From Cognaticolwellia mytili (GTDB lineage: Bacteria; Pseudomonadota; Gammaproteobacteria; Enterobacterales; Alteromonadaceae), in assembly GCF_002104475.1 (NCBI RefSeq), contig NZ_NBOF01000006.1, forward strand, positions 62,001 through 126,000: DNA of 64,000 bases. Reading direction: 5' to 3'. Position numbers and translations under genes: made by a program. A model generated the notes under the pieces. That model made no database searches. It was not told the DNA's origin and was given only the letters and a program-made list of their open reading frames with translations. Numbering within the stretch: position 1 is the stretch's first letter; each line of letters starts with the position of its first letter. Shown here piece after piece: positions 1 to 8,853 of the stretch.

Positions 1-560
1 AACAATAATGGTTGCTGTAAAACAGGTGATAAAAAGGTGTTATCAACAGCGACTAACGCACCAACTTGATGTGCTTGTTTCGCTATCGCGGCAATATCAA
101 CTAAACGTAATAATGGATTGCTCGGCGTTTCAACTAATACCAATTTAGGTTTTGTTGCTAGTGCTTGAGACAAAGCTTGTTGATCGTTTTGATCAACCAC
201 CACTAAGTTAAATTGCCCGCGCTTGGCTAAATGAGTAAATAATCGAAAACTGCCACCATAGCAATCATGAGGAATAACGATGGTGTCTTCAGTACTAAGT
301 AATTGACAAATAAGGTGCACCGCTGACATACCAGTGCTGGTCACTATGCCTAAAGCCCCCTGCTCTAAATCAGCAATGGCTTGTGCAAAAGTGGCACGAG
401 TTGGATTGCCTGTACGTGAATAATCAAACTGACGTTTTTCGTTGAACCCCTTTAACGCATAGGTACTAGAGAGGTGAAGCGCTGGCACAACAGCACCATG
501 ATGTTGGTCACTATTAATACCTGCTCGAACCGCGGTAGTAGCAATTTTTTTCTCACTCAT
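1..560 (-). CDS. metB: Cystathionine gamma-synthase / O-succinylhomoserine (thiol)-lyase, partial (C-terminus off the left edge)
   Basis: A PLP-dependent trans-sulfuration enzyme that joins an activated homoserine to cysteine in methionine synthesis. Translating the minus strand from the ATG at 560 gives MSEKKIATTAVRAG, followed by the family signatures YSRTGNPTR, TSTGMSA (PLP phosphate contacts), ETPSNPLL and VDNTF. About 186 residues are present; the PLP lysine and the C-terminal half lie outside the window. The start has a good Shine-Dalgarno (GGAG, about 7 nt upstream). The gene diverges from metJ across an operator region full of Met boxes, the arrangement of metJ and metBL in E. coli, which makes MetB the most likely member of the Cys/Met-metabolism PLP family. 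MetZ-type enzymes are an alternative. Confidence 0.9.
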   Translation of the reverse strand, partial: MSEKKIATTAVRAGINSDQHHGAVVPALHLSSTYALKGFNEKRQFDYSRTGNPTRATFAQAIADLEQGALGIVTSTGMSAVHLICQLLSTEDTIVIPHDCYGGSFRLFTHLAKRGQFNLVVVDQNDQQALSQALATKPKLVLVETPSNPLLRLVDIAAIAKQAHQVGALVAVDNTFLSPVLQQPLL

Positions 561-574
561 GTGCTCTCCAGTAT

Positions 575-661
575 AGACGCTTGAATATTTAGATGTTTGG
601 ACGTCTACAAATCTAAACGGTTTAAATCCTCGGGTCAAGAACTTTAGACATCTAAGCTTCT
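575..661. promoter_or_regulatory. MetJ operator: two arrays of 8-bp Met boxes
   Basis: The MetJ consensus is a tandem AGACGTCT. An array in constant 8-bp phase runs from 575: AGACGCTT, GAATATTT, AGATGTTT, GGACGTCT (599-606), ACAAATCT. A second runs from 638: AGAACTTT, AGACATCT (646-653), AAGCTTCT. The first lies 15 bp upstream of the metB start; the second is on the metJ side. Cooperative binding of MetJ-SAM dimers here would repress metB and probably metJ itself. The boxes are read directly; function is inferred from the neighbouring repressor gene. Confidence 0.85.
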
Positions 662-791
662 ACACATTCGTTATTGACTCACGCCTCACAACCAGTAAAA
701 TTAGCCGTCAAGAATAAACCTATAACTTACTGGCATACCAGAGAAGCAAGTTACAGGTTTATCACAATAATTTAAGTTTAGAGGAATATTC

Positions 792-1124
792 ATGGCAGAG
801 TGGAATGGCGAGTATATTAACCCTTACGCCGAACACGGGAAAAAGAGTGAACAAGTAAAAAAGATCACCGTGTCTATCCCTTTACGTGTGCTAAAAGTAC
901 TAACTGATGAAAGAACACGCCGTCAGGTAAATAACTTACGTCATGCAACTAACAGTGAACTATTATGTGAAGCTTTTTTACATGCCTTTACTGATCAGCC
1001 GTTGCCAGACGATGGTGACTTAGCAAAAGACAACACACAAAAACTTCCCGCAAGTGTTCGTAAAGCGTTAGAAGCAAAAGGTATCACCGACTTTAGTGAA
1101 TACGAAACGGAAATAGAAGATTAA
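792..1124 (+). CDS. metJ: Methionine regulon repressor MetJ
   Basis: A ribbon-helix-helix repressor that uses S-adenosylmethionine as corepressor to shut off methionine biosynthesis and transport genes. The 110-aa product is close to the usual family length (about 105). It begins [16 protein letters not shown] and carries the DNA-contacting beta strand [20 protein letters not shown] (residues about 23-42), then [20 protein letters not shown], the helix that forms the SAM site. The start follows a GAGGAAT ribosome-binding sequence. It is divergent from metB across the Met-box arrays at 575-661 and is followed at once by a strong terminator, so it is probably a monocistronic, autoregulated gene. 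The identification is secure because the family is highly conserved. Confidence 0.97.
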   Translation: MAEWNGEYINPYAEHGKKSEQVKKITVSIPLRVLKVLTDERTRRQVNNLRHATNSELLCEAFLHAFTDQPLPDDGDLAKDNTQKLPASVRKALEAKGITDFSEYETEIED

Positions 1125-1146
1125 GCGGATGTAAAAATTCGAGAAT

Positions 1147-1174
1147 AAAAAAGGCGCTTTAAGCGCCTTTTTTA
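1147..1174 (+). terminator. Rho-independent terminator of metJ
   Basis: The hairpin AAAGGCGCTT / AAGCGCCTTT is followed by a T tract, about 25 bp after the metJ stop. The A tract on the left could also allow use in the other direction. Confidence 0.9.
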
Positions 1175-1452
1175 TTACAACTACACTACTTGTTATAGCT
1201 GTTTCATTTTTTTAAATGTATTAAAATATAGATAAATATCCCGATATTTATAAACATCTCGCCTTGATAATAAAGTGTTGATGGTGCATACGGTTACTTT
1301 TATCTTCGAGAATATTCAAAAAAAACACTTAACCCATTGATTCAAATTAAATACCAAGAATCAATCATCTTGAACTCAGGTTAAGTTATAAAATTAGTTA
1401 TAGTTTCACTTTAAAATCGCATCTTTAAATCGGGCAGAGAGATTTTTTGAAG

Positions 1453-3609
1453 TCACTCACAATATTTAAAATCTACTAAATATTGTGAAAGTGAACCTGC
1501 AGCTATTGGCTTAGAAAAGTAATAACCTTGAATATCATCACACCCCAATGAAACTAAAATGTCGACTTCTTGCTTAAGTTCAACTCCTTCTGCCACTACA
1601 GATATGCCAAGCGCTTTTGCCATTGAAATAATAGCGGATACAAGCACTACATCGCCTTCGACTTTGGTCATTTCAGAAATAAAGCTGCGATCAATTTTTA
1701 ACGTATCAATTGGAAACCTACGCAGATAACTCAAGGATGAATATCCGGTGCCAAAATCATCTAATGCAATCGGACAACCAGCAATTTTCAAAGTATTAAG
1801 CAACTTTATACATCGATCATTTTCAGGTGCAAGCACACTTTCAGTAAGTTCAAAGCAAACATTTTTAGGAGCAAGGTGATAACTATTTATCGTATCAAGC
1901 CACGAAGTATGGTCACCATCAGCAGAAAATTCATAAATTGAGCGGTTGATATTAAAAACAACATCAGTAAAGCCCATTTCATTAAGCCTCTTTAATTCGC
2001 TACAAGCTTTGTTTAGTACTAAATTGCCGATTTTTGATATTAGACCAAATTTTTCAGCTATAGGAATAAACTCTGCAGGAGAAATGTAATCACCGTTATG
2101 CTTCCATCGAGCAAGAACTTCAAACTTGTTAACTGATTTATTTTTCAGCGACACTATCGGTTGATATACGTTACTGAACTCATCATTTTCAATTGCTGAT
2201 TCTAATGATAATTTAAATGCCTCTTCCATATTTGCTATATCGGACAATTCCTGACTGTAAAATTCGTAAGAATTACGCCCATTGTCTTTAGCGACAAACA
2301 TAGCCTGCTCTGCTTTTTCAAATAATCCATGGGCATTTTGCGCATCTTCCTTAAAAAAAGCGATGCCAATACTCAAAGTTATTTTGATATTAATATCATC
2401 AATAATAAAAGGCTTCATAAAAGCACTATTAATACTATTTACTACATTGATAGCAGCCTTTTTATTCGTTAAACCATTAATAAAAATAGAGAAATTATCA
2501 CCTGTAGTGCGTGATACAATGTCAGTATCTCTAACGAGCTCTTTTAGCCTATTAGCAACATAAATAAGAACTTTATCACCAAGATCATGGCTATACAGGC
2601 TATTGAATTTTTTGAATAAATCTATATTGATAACAAGAAGTGCGGCAGGTGAGTTGCTTTTTTCTAAACTTGTATATTGTACTATCGAGCGATCAATGAA
2701 GGTGAATAAACTTTTTTTATTCGCAGCCCGAGTTAAAGTATCATAAGAGTCGTGAAATTTTATTTTTTCTTTAGCAATATATTGCTCTGTTATATCAGTA
2801 AAAAACGCTGTGTAATGAGTAAGTTCATTATTTTTATCAACTACGGCGGTAATTGAAAGCCATTCTAAATATTCATGTCCATCTTTTCGTTTATTCCAGA
2901 TTTCACCTTGCCAATGCCCTTTTGTATTAAGATCTAGCCACATAGTTTGATAAAACGCTTTGCTTTGCTTACCTGAACTTAGTGTTCTTGGTGTTTTTCC
3001 TTGTAAGTCAGCTTGGTCATAACCCGTCATTCGAGTAAATGATGGATTTATATAGGTAATTCGCTGATTTTTATCGCAGACTACAATCGCTTCATGAGCG
3101 TTTTCAATTATATTGTTAGTGAACTCTATTGCTTTAAGATAACTACATTTATGCAATTCTTTCTCTATCAAGCCAGAGAAAAGTAAAAAAAGTGTTTCCA
3201 CTTCATGAACATCACTAATAGCATCTTCAAATAATGCGACTAAGATAGCGCTAATTTGCCCTTTGCTCGTTTTTAAAGGAATACCGACATAGCCGTCAAT
3301 CTTCATGTTTACGAGTAATTCATCATCTGGATATAGATTTTGAACATTACAGCTATAGGTGCAAATTGACTCACTAACAACTTCGGCACAAGGCGTTGAT
3401 TTAAGCGGATAGGTGAAGTTATCGACCAAACACCCTTTATTAGCTACCGCAAGGGAGGTTGCGTTGGTTTTGGTATCATTAATAGTCGCTATAAAAACAA
3501 AGTCGGCATTAATTGCCCGGCTCAGTGATAAACAAATTTCATCAAAGAAATTATCATTATTAATATTTGATATGCTTTTTATAATAGCTTTTATTCTATG
3601 CTCGTTCAT
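1453..3609 (-). CDS. GAF-PAS-GGDEF-EAL protein, predicted c-di-GMP phosphodiesterase
   Basis: A predicted cytoplasmic c-di-GMP signalling protein of 718 aa. Order: a GAF-like domain (about 5-155), a PAS domain (about 165-280, with ENAHEAIVVCD and GHWQGEIWNKRKDG), GGDEF (about 285-450) and EAL (about 465-710). The cyclase signature is degenerate: the loop reads TGDNF (369-373), so cyclase activity is unlikely and the domain may be regulatory. The EAL domain keeps the catalytic set: E497 in EVLAR, N in FNINRS, E in ELTES, the DDFGTGYSS Asp pair, K in LKIDRSF, E in AEGVE and Q in QGYYFSKP. No membrane segment or signal peptide is seen. A 10-bp inverted repeat (1459-1468 / 1478-1487) overlaps the stop codon. 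The ligand is unknown. Confidence 0.88.
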   Translation of the reverse strand: MNEHRIKAIIKSISNINNDNFFDEICLSLSRAINADFVFIATINDTKTNATSLAVANKGCLVDNFTYPLKSTPCAEVVSESICTYSCNVQNLYPDDELLVNMKIDGYVGIPLKTSKGQISAILVALFEDAISDVHEVETLFLLFSGLIEKELHKCSYLKAIEFTNNIIENAHEAIVVCDKNQRITYINPSFTRMTGYDQADLQGKTPRTLSSGKQSKAFYQTMWLDLNTKGHWQGEIWNKRKDGHEYLEWLSITAVVDKNNELTHYTAFFTDITEQYIAKEKIKFHDSYDTLTRAANKKSLFTFIDRSIVQYTSLEKSNSPAALLVINIDLFKKFNSLYSHDLGDKVLIYVANRLKELVRDTDIVSRTTGDNFSIFINGLTNKKAAINVVNSINSAFMKPFIIDDINIKITLSIGIAFFKEDAQNAHGLFEKAEQAMFVAKDNGRNSYEFYSQELSDIANMEEAFKLSLESAIENDEFSNVYQPIVSLKNKSVNKFEVLARWKHNGDYISPAEFIPIAEKFGLISKIGNLVLNKACSELKRLNEMGFTDVVFNINRSIYEFSADGDHTSWLDTINSYHLAPKNVCFELTESVLAPENDRCIKLLNTLKIAGCPIALDDFGTGYSSLSYLRRFPIDTLKIDRSFISEMTKVEGDVVLVSAIISMAKALGISVVAEGVELKQEVDILVSLGCDDIQGYYFSKPIAAGSLSQYLVDFKYCE

Positions 3610-3808
3610 AAGTCCTTATTTAGGCATACTTTCCATAGAGAACACGGCATTCATAGCAACAATTAAAACATTAACAGATAAATCAATAGCTTATTTAAAT
3701 TTCAACTTTATTTACAATACTACAAACGTTTGAAGTAAAGCATAGCACTTTTGATGACCGACAAACAATCACCTCAAGATGATCTTAGTCAAAAGTATAG
3801 GAAAGAGT

Positions 3809-3846
3809 AATACTACAGCATATCCCATGGGCTATCTTGTAGTATT
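3809..3846. repeat. 38-bp imperfect palindrome overlapping the VOC gene stop; terminator-like
   Basis: The two 19-bp arms, beginning AATACTACA and ending TGTAGTATT around a central CCCATGGG, match at 16 of 19 positions. It spans the last codons and stop of the minus-strand VOC gene. The sequence after it on the minus strand is only moderately T-rich, so termination is possible but not certain. Confidence 0.5.
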
Positions 3847-4245
3847 AGTGAGCTGGAGCAAGTCCCATTTAGTACCGTATAAATCTTTAAATACCACCAC
3901 AGTGCCATATTCTTCTACTCGTGGTTCTTCAGCAAACTCAACACCGTGCGCTTTCATGTGCTCATAGTCGCGCCAAAAGTCATTGGTTTGTAGGAATAAA
4001 AAAACTCGTCCACCCGCTTGATTGCCAATAGATTTGTTCTGCTCTTCGTTGCTTGCTTTTGCTAGCAACAAGTTAGTACCGTTTGAGTTAGGTGGGGATA
4101 ATTGCACCCAACGTTTTCCGCCACCTAAGTCAGTGTCTTCAATAAGCAGGAAATTTAACTTTTGGGTATAGAATTCGATTGCGTCATCATAACTTTCAAC
4201 AACTAAGGCAATATTTGAAATGTTTTGTTCGATAAGGTTTGTCAT
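3832..4245 (-). CDS. VOC (glyoxalase/bleomycin-resistance fold) family protein
   Basis: A small cytoplasmic protein of 137 aa with the vicinal-oxygen-chelate fold. The N-terminal half shows the typical ISNIALVVESYDDAIEFYTQ strand-helix; the C-terminal half ends with VVFKDLYGTKWDLLQ, matching the family's final strand with an (N/Y)xW(D/E)L-type motif. Members range from lyases and dioxygenases to antibiotic-binding proteins, and nothing here fixes the substrate. It stands alone between the c-di-GMP protein and ccoG, all on the minus strand but widely spaced, so an operon is unlikely. The ATG start is the only reasonable one at the usual family length. Confidence 0.8.
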   Translation of the reverse strand: MTNLIEQNISNIALVVESYDDAIEFYTQKLNFLLIEDTDLGGGKRWVQLSPPNSNGTNLLLAKASNEEQNKSIGNQAGGRVFLFLQTNDFWRDYEHMKAHGVEFAEEPRVEEYGTVVVFKDLYGTKWDLLQLTNTTR

Positions 4246-4390
4246 GCTAATTTCATTTTTACTTCTGGCTAGGCAATAAGGTTATTTTACTGCATTTTGA
4301 GCTAAACAATAAGTAAGATTTTTTCACCTGTATGAAGACTACCAAACAAGGAGTGACTACTTGATTACAGGGCTTTACGTCAATTTTATT

Positions 4391-4418
4391 TAAAAAAAAG
4401 GCGTCCCATCGACGCCCC
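4391..4418 (-). terminator. Rho-independent terminator of ccoG
   Basis: Read on the minus strand, a GGCGTC/GACGCC stem is followed by a run of eight T's, about 30 bp beyond the ccoG stop. Confidence 0.85.
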
Positions 4419-4446
4419 GGTTAAATAACCTAACCTACACACCAAA

Positions 4447-5826
4447 CTAATTTGAAAAAAACTTCGTCTTCGTTACTGCTTTCACATCAGACATATCACT
4501 AACACTCACTTGTAATGACACTTCACTGACACGCTCTTTAATTTCATCAGGTGTCATAGTTAAGTGCACTGGCACACTAGCAATTTCACCGGCTTTAATT
4601 AAGATATTCTTATCGGCACTTAAACTGACATTACTATTAAGTACGCTAACGTTAAAGTGACGGTCTAGCTGAGATTTATTAGTTACTTTTAACAAGTAGC
4701 TATTCGTTACGTTGTCGTCGAAATCAACTTGGAATAAGGTGCCGCGATCACGTAATACAGAGAATTCGATCGGTACTCGCACCTGAATGGTATAGGCCAT
4801 AAAAATCATCGCTAATATCGATAATATGCCGTAGCCAATAATTTTTGGTCGTAGTAACTTAGCTTTTTTGCCTAGTAAGGCATTTTCACTGGTGTAACTG
4901 ATTAAACCTTTAGCATAATTAAATTGCGTCATGGTTTGATCACAAGCATCAGCACACGCACCACAGTTAATGCACTCATATTGCAGACCATTTCGAATAT
5001 CAATACCTACCGGACAGACTTCAACACAAAGATTACAGTCTACACAGTCACCCAGACCAAGCTCTTTTGGGTTATCTTTACGTTTACGACGACCGCGATT
5101 TTCACCCCGTACTTTATCATACGCGATCAAGAGGGTATTTTTGTCGAACATTGCCGATTGAAAGCGCGAATATGGGCACATATAAATACACATTTTCTCA
5201 CGTAGCCAGCCGGCATTTCCATAGGTACAAATAGCAAAGAACAATACCCAAAATGTTGTTAGTCCTGTCCAATTAAGGGCAATTAAGTCGAGGTAAAGTT
5301 CATGCGTTGGCAGGAAGTAACTCATGAAAGTTGTTGCAGTTAAAAATGACATCAAACCCCAAACAATATGCTTGGCAGATTTACGTACAATGTTATCTAA
5401 AGTTTTTGGCTGCGTGTCACGCTTAATACGCTGATTTCGACTACCTTCCAACCATTCTTCAACCCAGATAAAACTAAAGGTCCAAACGGTTTGTGGGCAT
5501 ACATAACCACACCAAATTCGTCCCAACCAAGTGGTAACAAAAAACAATAAATAACAACTGACAATCAACAAGCCTGCCAATAAAGTAAAATCTTGCGGGA
5601 AGAAGGTTTCTGAAAAGATATGAAATTGCTGCTTACCGATATCAAACAATACCGCTTGATTGCCTTGATAGCTTATCCACGGCAATAATATAAACACCAT
5701 GACAAAAACAAAACCCGTAAGCTGACGGATACGTTGATAGCGCCCTTTTTGCTTACGAACATAGACGGGGGATTCAGATTTGTATGGCTTGATGATCAAA
5801 TCTTCAGCTTTATAATCAAACTTCAT
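4447..5826 (-). CDS. ccoG: Cytochrome c oxidase accessory protein CcoG (RdxA/FixG)
   Basis: A membrane iron-sulfur protein needed for cbb3-type cytochrome oxidase assembly; CcoG is a cupric reductase that supplies Cu(I). The 459-aa product has hydrophobic segments near 35-55, 80-100, 155-175, 185-205 and 335-355. Redox motifs are WCGYVCPQTVW, the CxxxCP of MCIYMCPYSRFQ, and two ferredoxin clusters, CVDCNLCVEVCP and CINCGACADACD. The C-terminal about 100 residues form the usual periplasmic immunoglobulin-like FixG_C domain. The ccoNOPQ and ccoHIS genes are not in this window, so ccoG is separated from the oxidase operon. I found no convincing FNR box upstream. The start MKFDYKAEDL fits the family. 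Confidence 0.95.
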   Translation of the reverse strand: MKFDYKAEDLIIKPYKSESPVYVRKQKGRYQRIRQLTGFVFVMVFILLPWISYQGNQAVLFDIGKQQFHIFSETFFPQDFTLLAGLLIVSCYLLFFVTTWLGRIWCGYVCPQTVWTFSFIWVEEWLEGSRNQRIKRDTQPKTLDNIVRKSAKHIVWGLMSFLTATTFMSYFLPTHELYLDLIALNWTGLTTFWVLFFAICTYGNAGWLREKMCIYMCPYSRFQSAMFDKNTLLIAYDKVRGENRGRRKRKDNPKELGLGDCVDCNLCVEVCPVGIDIRNGLQYECINCGACADACDQTMTQFNYAKGLISYTSENALLGKKAKLLRPKIIGYGILSILAMIFMAYTIQVRVPIEFSVLRDRGTLFQVDFDDNVTNSYLLKVTNKSQLDRHFNVSVLNSNVSLSADKNILIKAGEIASVPVHLTMTPDEIKERVSEVSLQVSVSDMSDVKAVTKTKFFSN

Positions 5827-5950
5827 GGTTTACTACTAATACTTACAACAGGATACCCGCTAATAGCAATTTACGAACCAAGTGCAACTATAAATACAAG
5901 TCATTGTTTTAAATTAAAAAATATATTTATGCGGAATGTTGATCACACAC

Positions 5951-5988
5951 AAAAAGCACGATATAGCGTGGTTTAGCGATATATCGTG
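5951..5988 (-). terminator. Weak terminator-like hairpin between the sigma-54 activator and ccoG
   Basis: Inverted repeat CACGATATA (5957-5965) / TATATCGTG (5980-5988), followed on the minus strand by CTTTTTG. This suits a terminator just after the activator gene (stop at 6019), though the stem is AT-rich. The right arm lies in a smaller palindrome, CGATATATCG, so a protein-binding role is an alternative. Confidence 0.5.
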
Positions 5989-6018
5989 GAAATAAGAGAT
6001 TTTATAGAGAGGGAAAAT

Positions 6019-7443
6019 CTAGTTCGGTCTAACAATTTTGAGTTTTTTCATACGCGAACGTAAGGTACTTTCTGGTAAACCTAATTGCTTTGCAGCACCT
6101 AATTCGCCACCAATGCGCCATTTACAGGCTTTAAGTACGTTAGTAATATGCTTGTGTTCTGCTTGCGCCAAAGTTTCGTATTCAATTGCTTCTGGCGGCT
6201 TTGCTGAACTTTTAAAATTGAAATTTAATATCGATGATTTACTTAATATCATTTCCCGTTCAAGTAAGTTTTGTAACTCTCGAATATTACCCGGCCATTG
6301 GTACTGCATTAACTTAGTTAGGCTCTTGTTGCTTATGGCTCTAATGCTTTTGCCTAACTTTTTATTTAACGTAGCAATTATAGCTTGCGAGAGTAGTGGA
6401 ATATCTTCTTGGCGATCTCGCAATGGCGGCACAGTAACCGGAAATACATTAAGTCGATAAAATAAATCTATTCTAAACTCTCCTTTCGCGACCATCGTTG
6501 ACAAGTTTCTATTGGTAGCAGCAATAATGCGAATATCAACTGCAAGTGTTTCGCTGCCACCAACACGCTCAAACTCTTGCTCTTGCAGTACTCGAAGCAA
6601 CTTTCCTTGTGCCTCCATGGTTAATTCACCAATTTCATCAAGAAACAATGTACCACCATTAGCTAACTCGAAACGGCCTTTTCGGCGTTCGGTAGCACCT
6701 GTAAATGCTCCTTTCTCATGACCAAATAGCTCAGATTCAAGCAAGCTTGGCGTAAATGCGGCACAGTTTACTTTTACCATAGTTGAGTTTTTACGCTGGC
6801 TTAAGGCATGAATATTACGTGCAACTAGCTCTTTACCTGTGCCGTTCTCGCCTAGAATTAATACCGTACTATCAGTTTGTGCAACAAGCTCTACTTGCGA
6901 GAGCATTTTAGTCACCACCTTACTTTTACCAACTAGCCCTGCCGACGACCATTCTTGTGCTAGCTCATTCTGTAAATAGGTATTTTCTGCTTTGAGTTGC
7001 TCAGTAAGTAATTGTACATTTTCTAATGCACCACGTAGCGCTAATTCAACTTGCTGCTGTTGACTAACGTCTCGAAATACCGCAACAACACCGATGATTT
7101 CACTATGCTTAAAAACCGCTTTTGTGGTGTACTCAACCGGGAAACTACTACCATCTTTACGCCAGAAAACTTCACCACTTACCTGCCGAGAAACACCATC
7201 AAGAACAGTATTGAAGATTTTACAGTCACAAGCAGGGTAAGGCTCACCATTGGTATAGCTATGATGGTGAAACTGATGAATACTTTTCCCTAGTAATTCC
7301 GCCGCCGACCAACCCGTCATTGCCTCTGCCGCCGGATTAATGAAAATAGCACGCCCTTGTGAATCTAAGCCATAAATCCCTTCACCTACAGCGTTAAGTA
7401 ATAACTCTGAATCAGCAAGATAAGCTTTTATTTCTTTATTCAT
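6019..7443 (-). CDS. PAS-domain sigma-54-dependent transcriptional activator
   Basis: A bacterial enhancer-binding protein of 474 aa that should remodel RpoN-RNA polymerase. Domains: PAS (about 10-130, with a conserved HHHSYTNGEPYPACDC loop), a short coiled coil (about 135-165), the AAA+ domain (about 170-395) and a Fis-type helix-turn-helix at the C-terminus (ELGAAKQLGLPESTLRSRMKK). Walker A is GENGTGKE (198-205), the sigma-54 contact loop GAFTGA is intact (245-250), and Walker B is GGTLFLDE (263-270). There is no receiver domain, so input probably comes through the PAS domain rather than a kinase. The target genes are not evident; no -24/-12 promoter was found upstream of ccoG or maeB. Confidence 0.9.
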   Translation of the reverse strand: MNKEIKAYLADSELLLNAVGEGIYGLDSQGRAIFINPAAEAMTGWSAAELLGKSIHQFHHHSYTNGEPYPACDCKIFNTVLDGVSRQVSGEVFWRKDGSSFPVEYTTKAVFKHSEIIGVVAVFRDVSQQQQVELALRGALENVQLLTEQLKAENTYLQNELAQEWSSAGLVGKSKVVTKMLSQVELVAQTDSTVLILGENGTGKELVARNIHALSQRKNSTMVKVNCAAFTPSLLESELFGHEKGAFTGATERRKGRFELANGGTLFLDEIGELTMEAQGKLLRVLQEQEFERVGGSETLAVDIRIIAATNRNLSTMVAKGEFRIDLFYRLNVFPVTVPPLRDRQEDIPLLSQAIIATLNKKLGKSIRAISNKSLTKLMQYQWPGNIRELQNLLEREMILSKSSILNFNFKSSAKPPEAIEYETLAQAEHKHITNVLKACKWRIGGELGAAKQLGLPESTLRSRMKKLKIVRPN

Positions 7444-7561
7444 TTAAGTTCTCATCGATAAATTAAAGGCTTGAAAACATCAGCCACGATATTTCGAGGG
7501 CATTATCACTGATATTTACAAAATATAATAGCCCCCCCATAATTCTGTTGTTTATGAAAAC

Positions 7562-7590
7562 AAAAAAGGAAGCATTATGCTTCCTTTTTT
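7562..7590 (-). terminator. Rho-independent terminator of maeB (bidirectional form)
   Basis: GGAAGCAT/ATGCTTCC stem flanked by A and T runs, 22 bp beyond the maeB stop on the minus strand. Confidence 0.9.
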
Positions 7591-7611
7591 ATATAACCTT
7601 ATCAAGACTAC

Positions 7612-8853
7612 TTAGCCAGCATAGTTGTCTGGCATCTCTAATGCTGCAACCCCTGAATCAACAGCAGCCTGCGCAACGGCAATAGCAACCGCAGAGCGTA
7701 AGCGTGAGTCCATAGGTTTTGGAATGATATAATTCTTACCAAAAACTAAACTTGCACTACCACTTGCCGCTAGTACTTCTGCTGGCACTTCTTCTTTAGC
7801 TAAAGCACGAATAGCATGCACTGCAGCAATTTTCATTTCATCGTTGATAGTGCGTGCGCGCACATCTAAAGCACCTCGAAAAATAAACGGAAAACAAAGC
7901 ACATTATTCACTTGGTTCGGGTAATCAGAACGACCCGTAGCGATGATAAGGTCGTCCCGAGTTGCTATGGCAAGTTCAGGCTTGATTTCTGGATCTGGGT
8001 TCGAGCAAGCAAATATAACTGGGTTCGAGGCCATTAATTTAACGTGATCAGGCGATAGTACATTAGGCCCAGATACACCAACAAAAACATCTGCACCATC
8101 AATAGCTTCTTCTAAGGTACGTTTATCGGTATTATTAGCAAAAAGTTTCTTATATTCATTTAAATCATCACGACGCGTATGAATAATACCCTTGGTGTCG
8201 AGCATATAGATTTTTTCACGTTGTGCGCCACATTTAATTAAAAGTTCCATACAAGCGATTGCAGCAGCACCCGCCCCCATACATACTATATTGGCATGGC
8301 GAAGAATTTTACCTTGTATTTCTAAGGCGTTAATCATCCCTGCAGCAGTAACAATAGCAGTACCGTGTTGGTCATCATGGAATACTGGTACTTTGCAACG
8401 TTCAATCAGCGCCTTTTCAATAGCAAAACACTCTGGTGCTTTAATATCTTCTAAATTAATACCACCAAAACTGTCAGCAATATTAGCTACGGTATTAACA
8501 AAGTCTTCAACTGTTTTGTGCTTAACTTCAATATCAAAAGAGTTAATACCCGCAAAACGCTTAAATAATAATGCTTTACCTTCCATTACAGGTTTAGAAG
8601 CCATTGGCCCCAAATTACCTAAACCTAAAATAGCTGTACCGTTAGTAATAACAGCAACAGTATTGCCTTTACCTGTATACTTATAGACATCATCAGGATT
8701 TTCTGCAATGGCACGAACAGGCTCCGCAACACCAGGGCTATAGGCGAGTGAGAGATCTAAGCTGGTTTCCGCAGGTGTCGTTAATTCAACACTGATTTTA
8801 CCTGGAGTTGGGTATGCGTGATAATCAAGGGCCTGCTGGCGAAAATCTGTCAT
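7612..8853 (-). CDS. Malic enzyme, short form without phosphotransacetylase domain
   Basis: Oxidatively decarboxylates malate to pyruvate with reduction of NAD(P)+. The 413-aa product is the short bacterial form; E. coli MaeB is about 760 aa because of an added phosphotransacetylase-like domain, absent here. Visible features are SLAYSPGVAEP with the general-acid Tyr, NGTAILGLGNLGP, the metal-binding GINLEDIKAPECF and VFHDDQHGTA, a Rossmann motif CMGAGAAAIACMELL, and CSNPDPEI near the C-terminus. NAD versus NADP preference cannot be decided by eye. It is a single gene with its own terminator, preceded by a 550-bp region without genes. Confidence 0.92.
   Translation of the reverse strand: MTDFRQQALDYHAYPTPGKISVELTTPAETSLDLSLAYSPGVAEPVRAIAENPDDVYKYTGKGNTVAVITNGTAILGLGNLGPMASKPVMEGKALLFKRFAGINSFDIEVKHKTVEDFVNTVANIADSFGGINLEDIKAPECFAIEKALIERCKVPVFHDDQHGTAIVTAAGMINALEIQGKILRHANIVCMGAGAAAIACMELLIKCGAQREKIYMLDTKGIIHTRRDDLNEYKKLFANNTDKRTLEEAIDGADVFVGVSGPNVLSPDHVKLMASNPVIFACSNPDPEIKPELAIATRDDLIIATGRSDYPNQVNNVLCFPFIFRGALDVRARTINDEMKIAAVHAIRALAKEEVPAEVLAASGSASLVFGKNYIIPKPMDSRLRSAVAIAVAQAAVDSGVAALEMPDNYAG

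Noticed and set aside
3413-3733. Plus-strand frame of 106 aa opposite the EAL gene start
   Set aside because: It is mostly antisense to a well-supported coding sequence and has no family features.
5827-6018. FNR box upstream of ccoG
   Set aside because: TTGAT near 5940 has no matching ATCAA at the required spacing.
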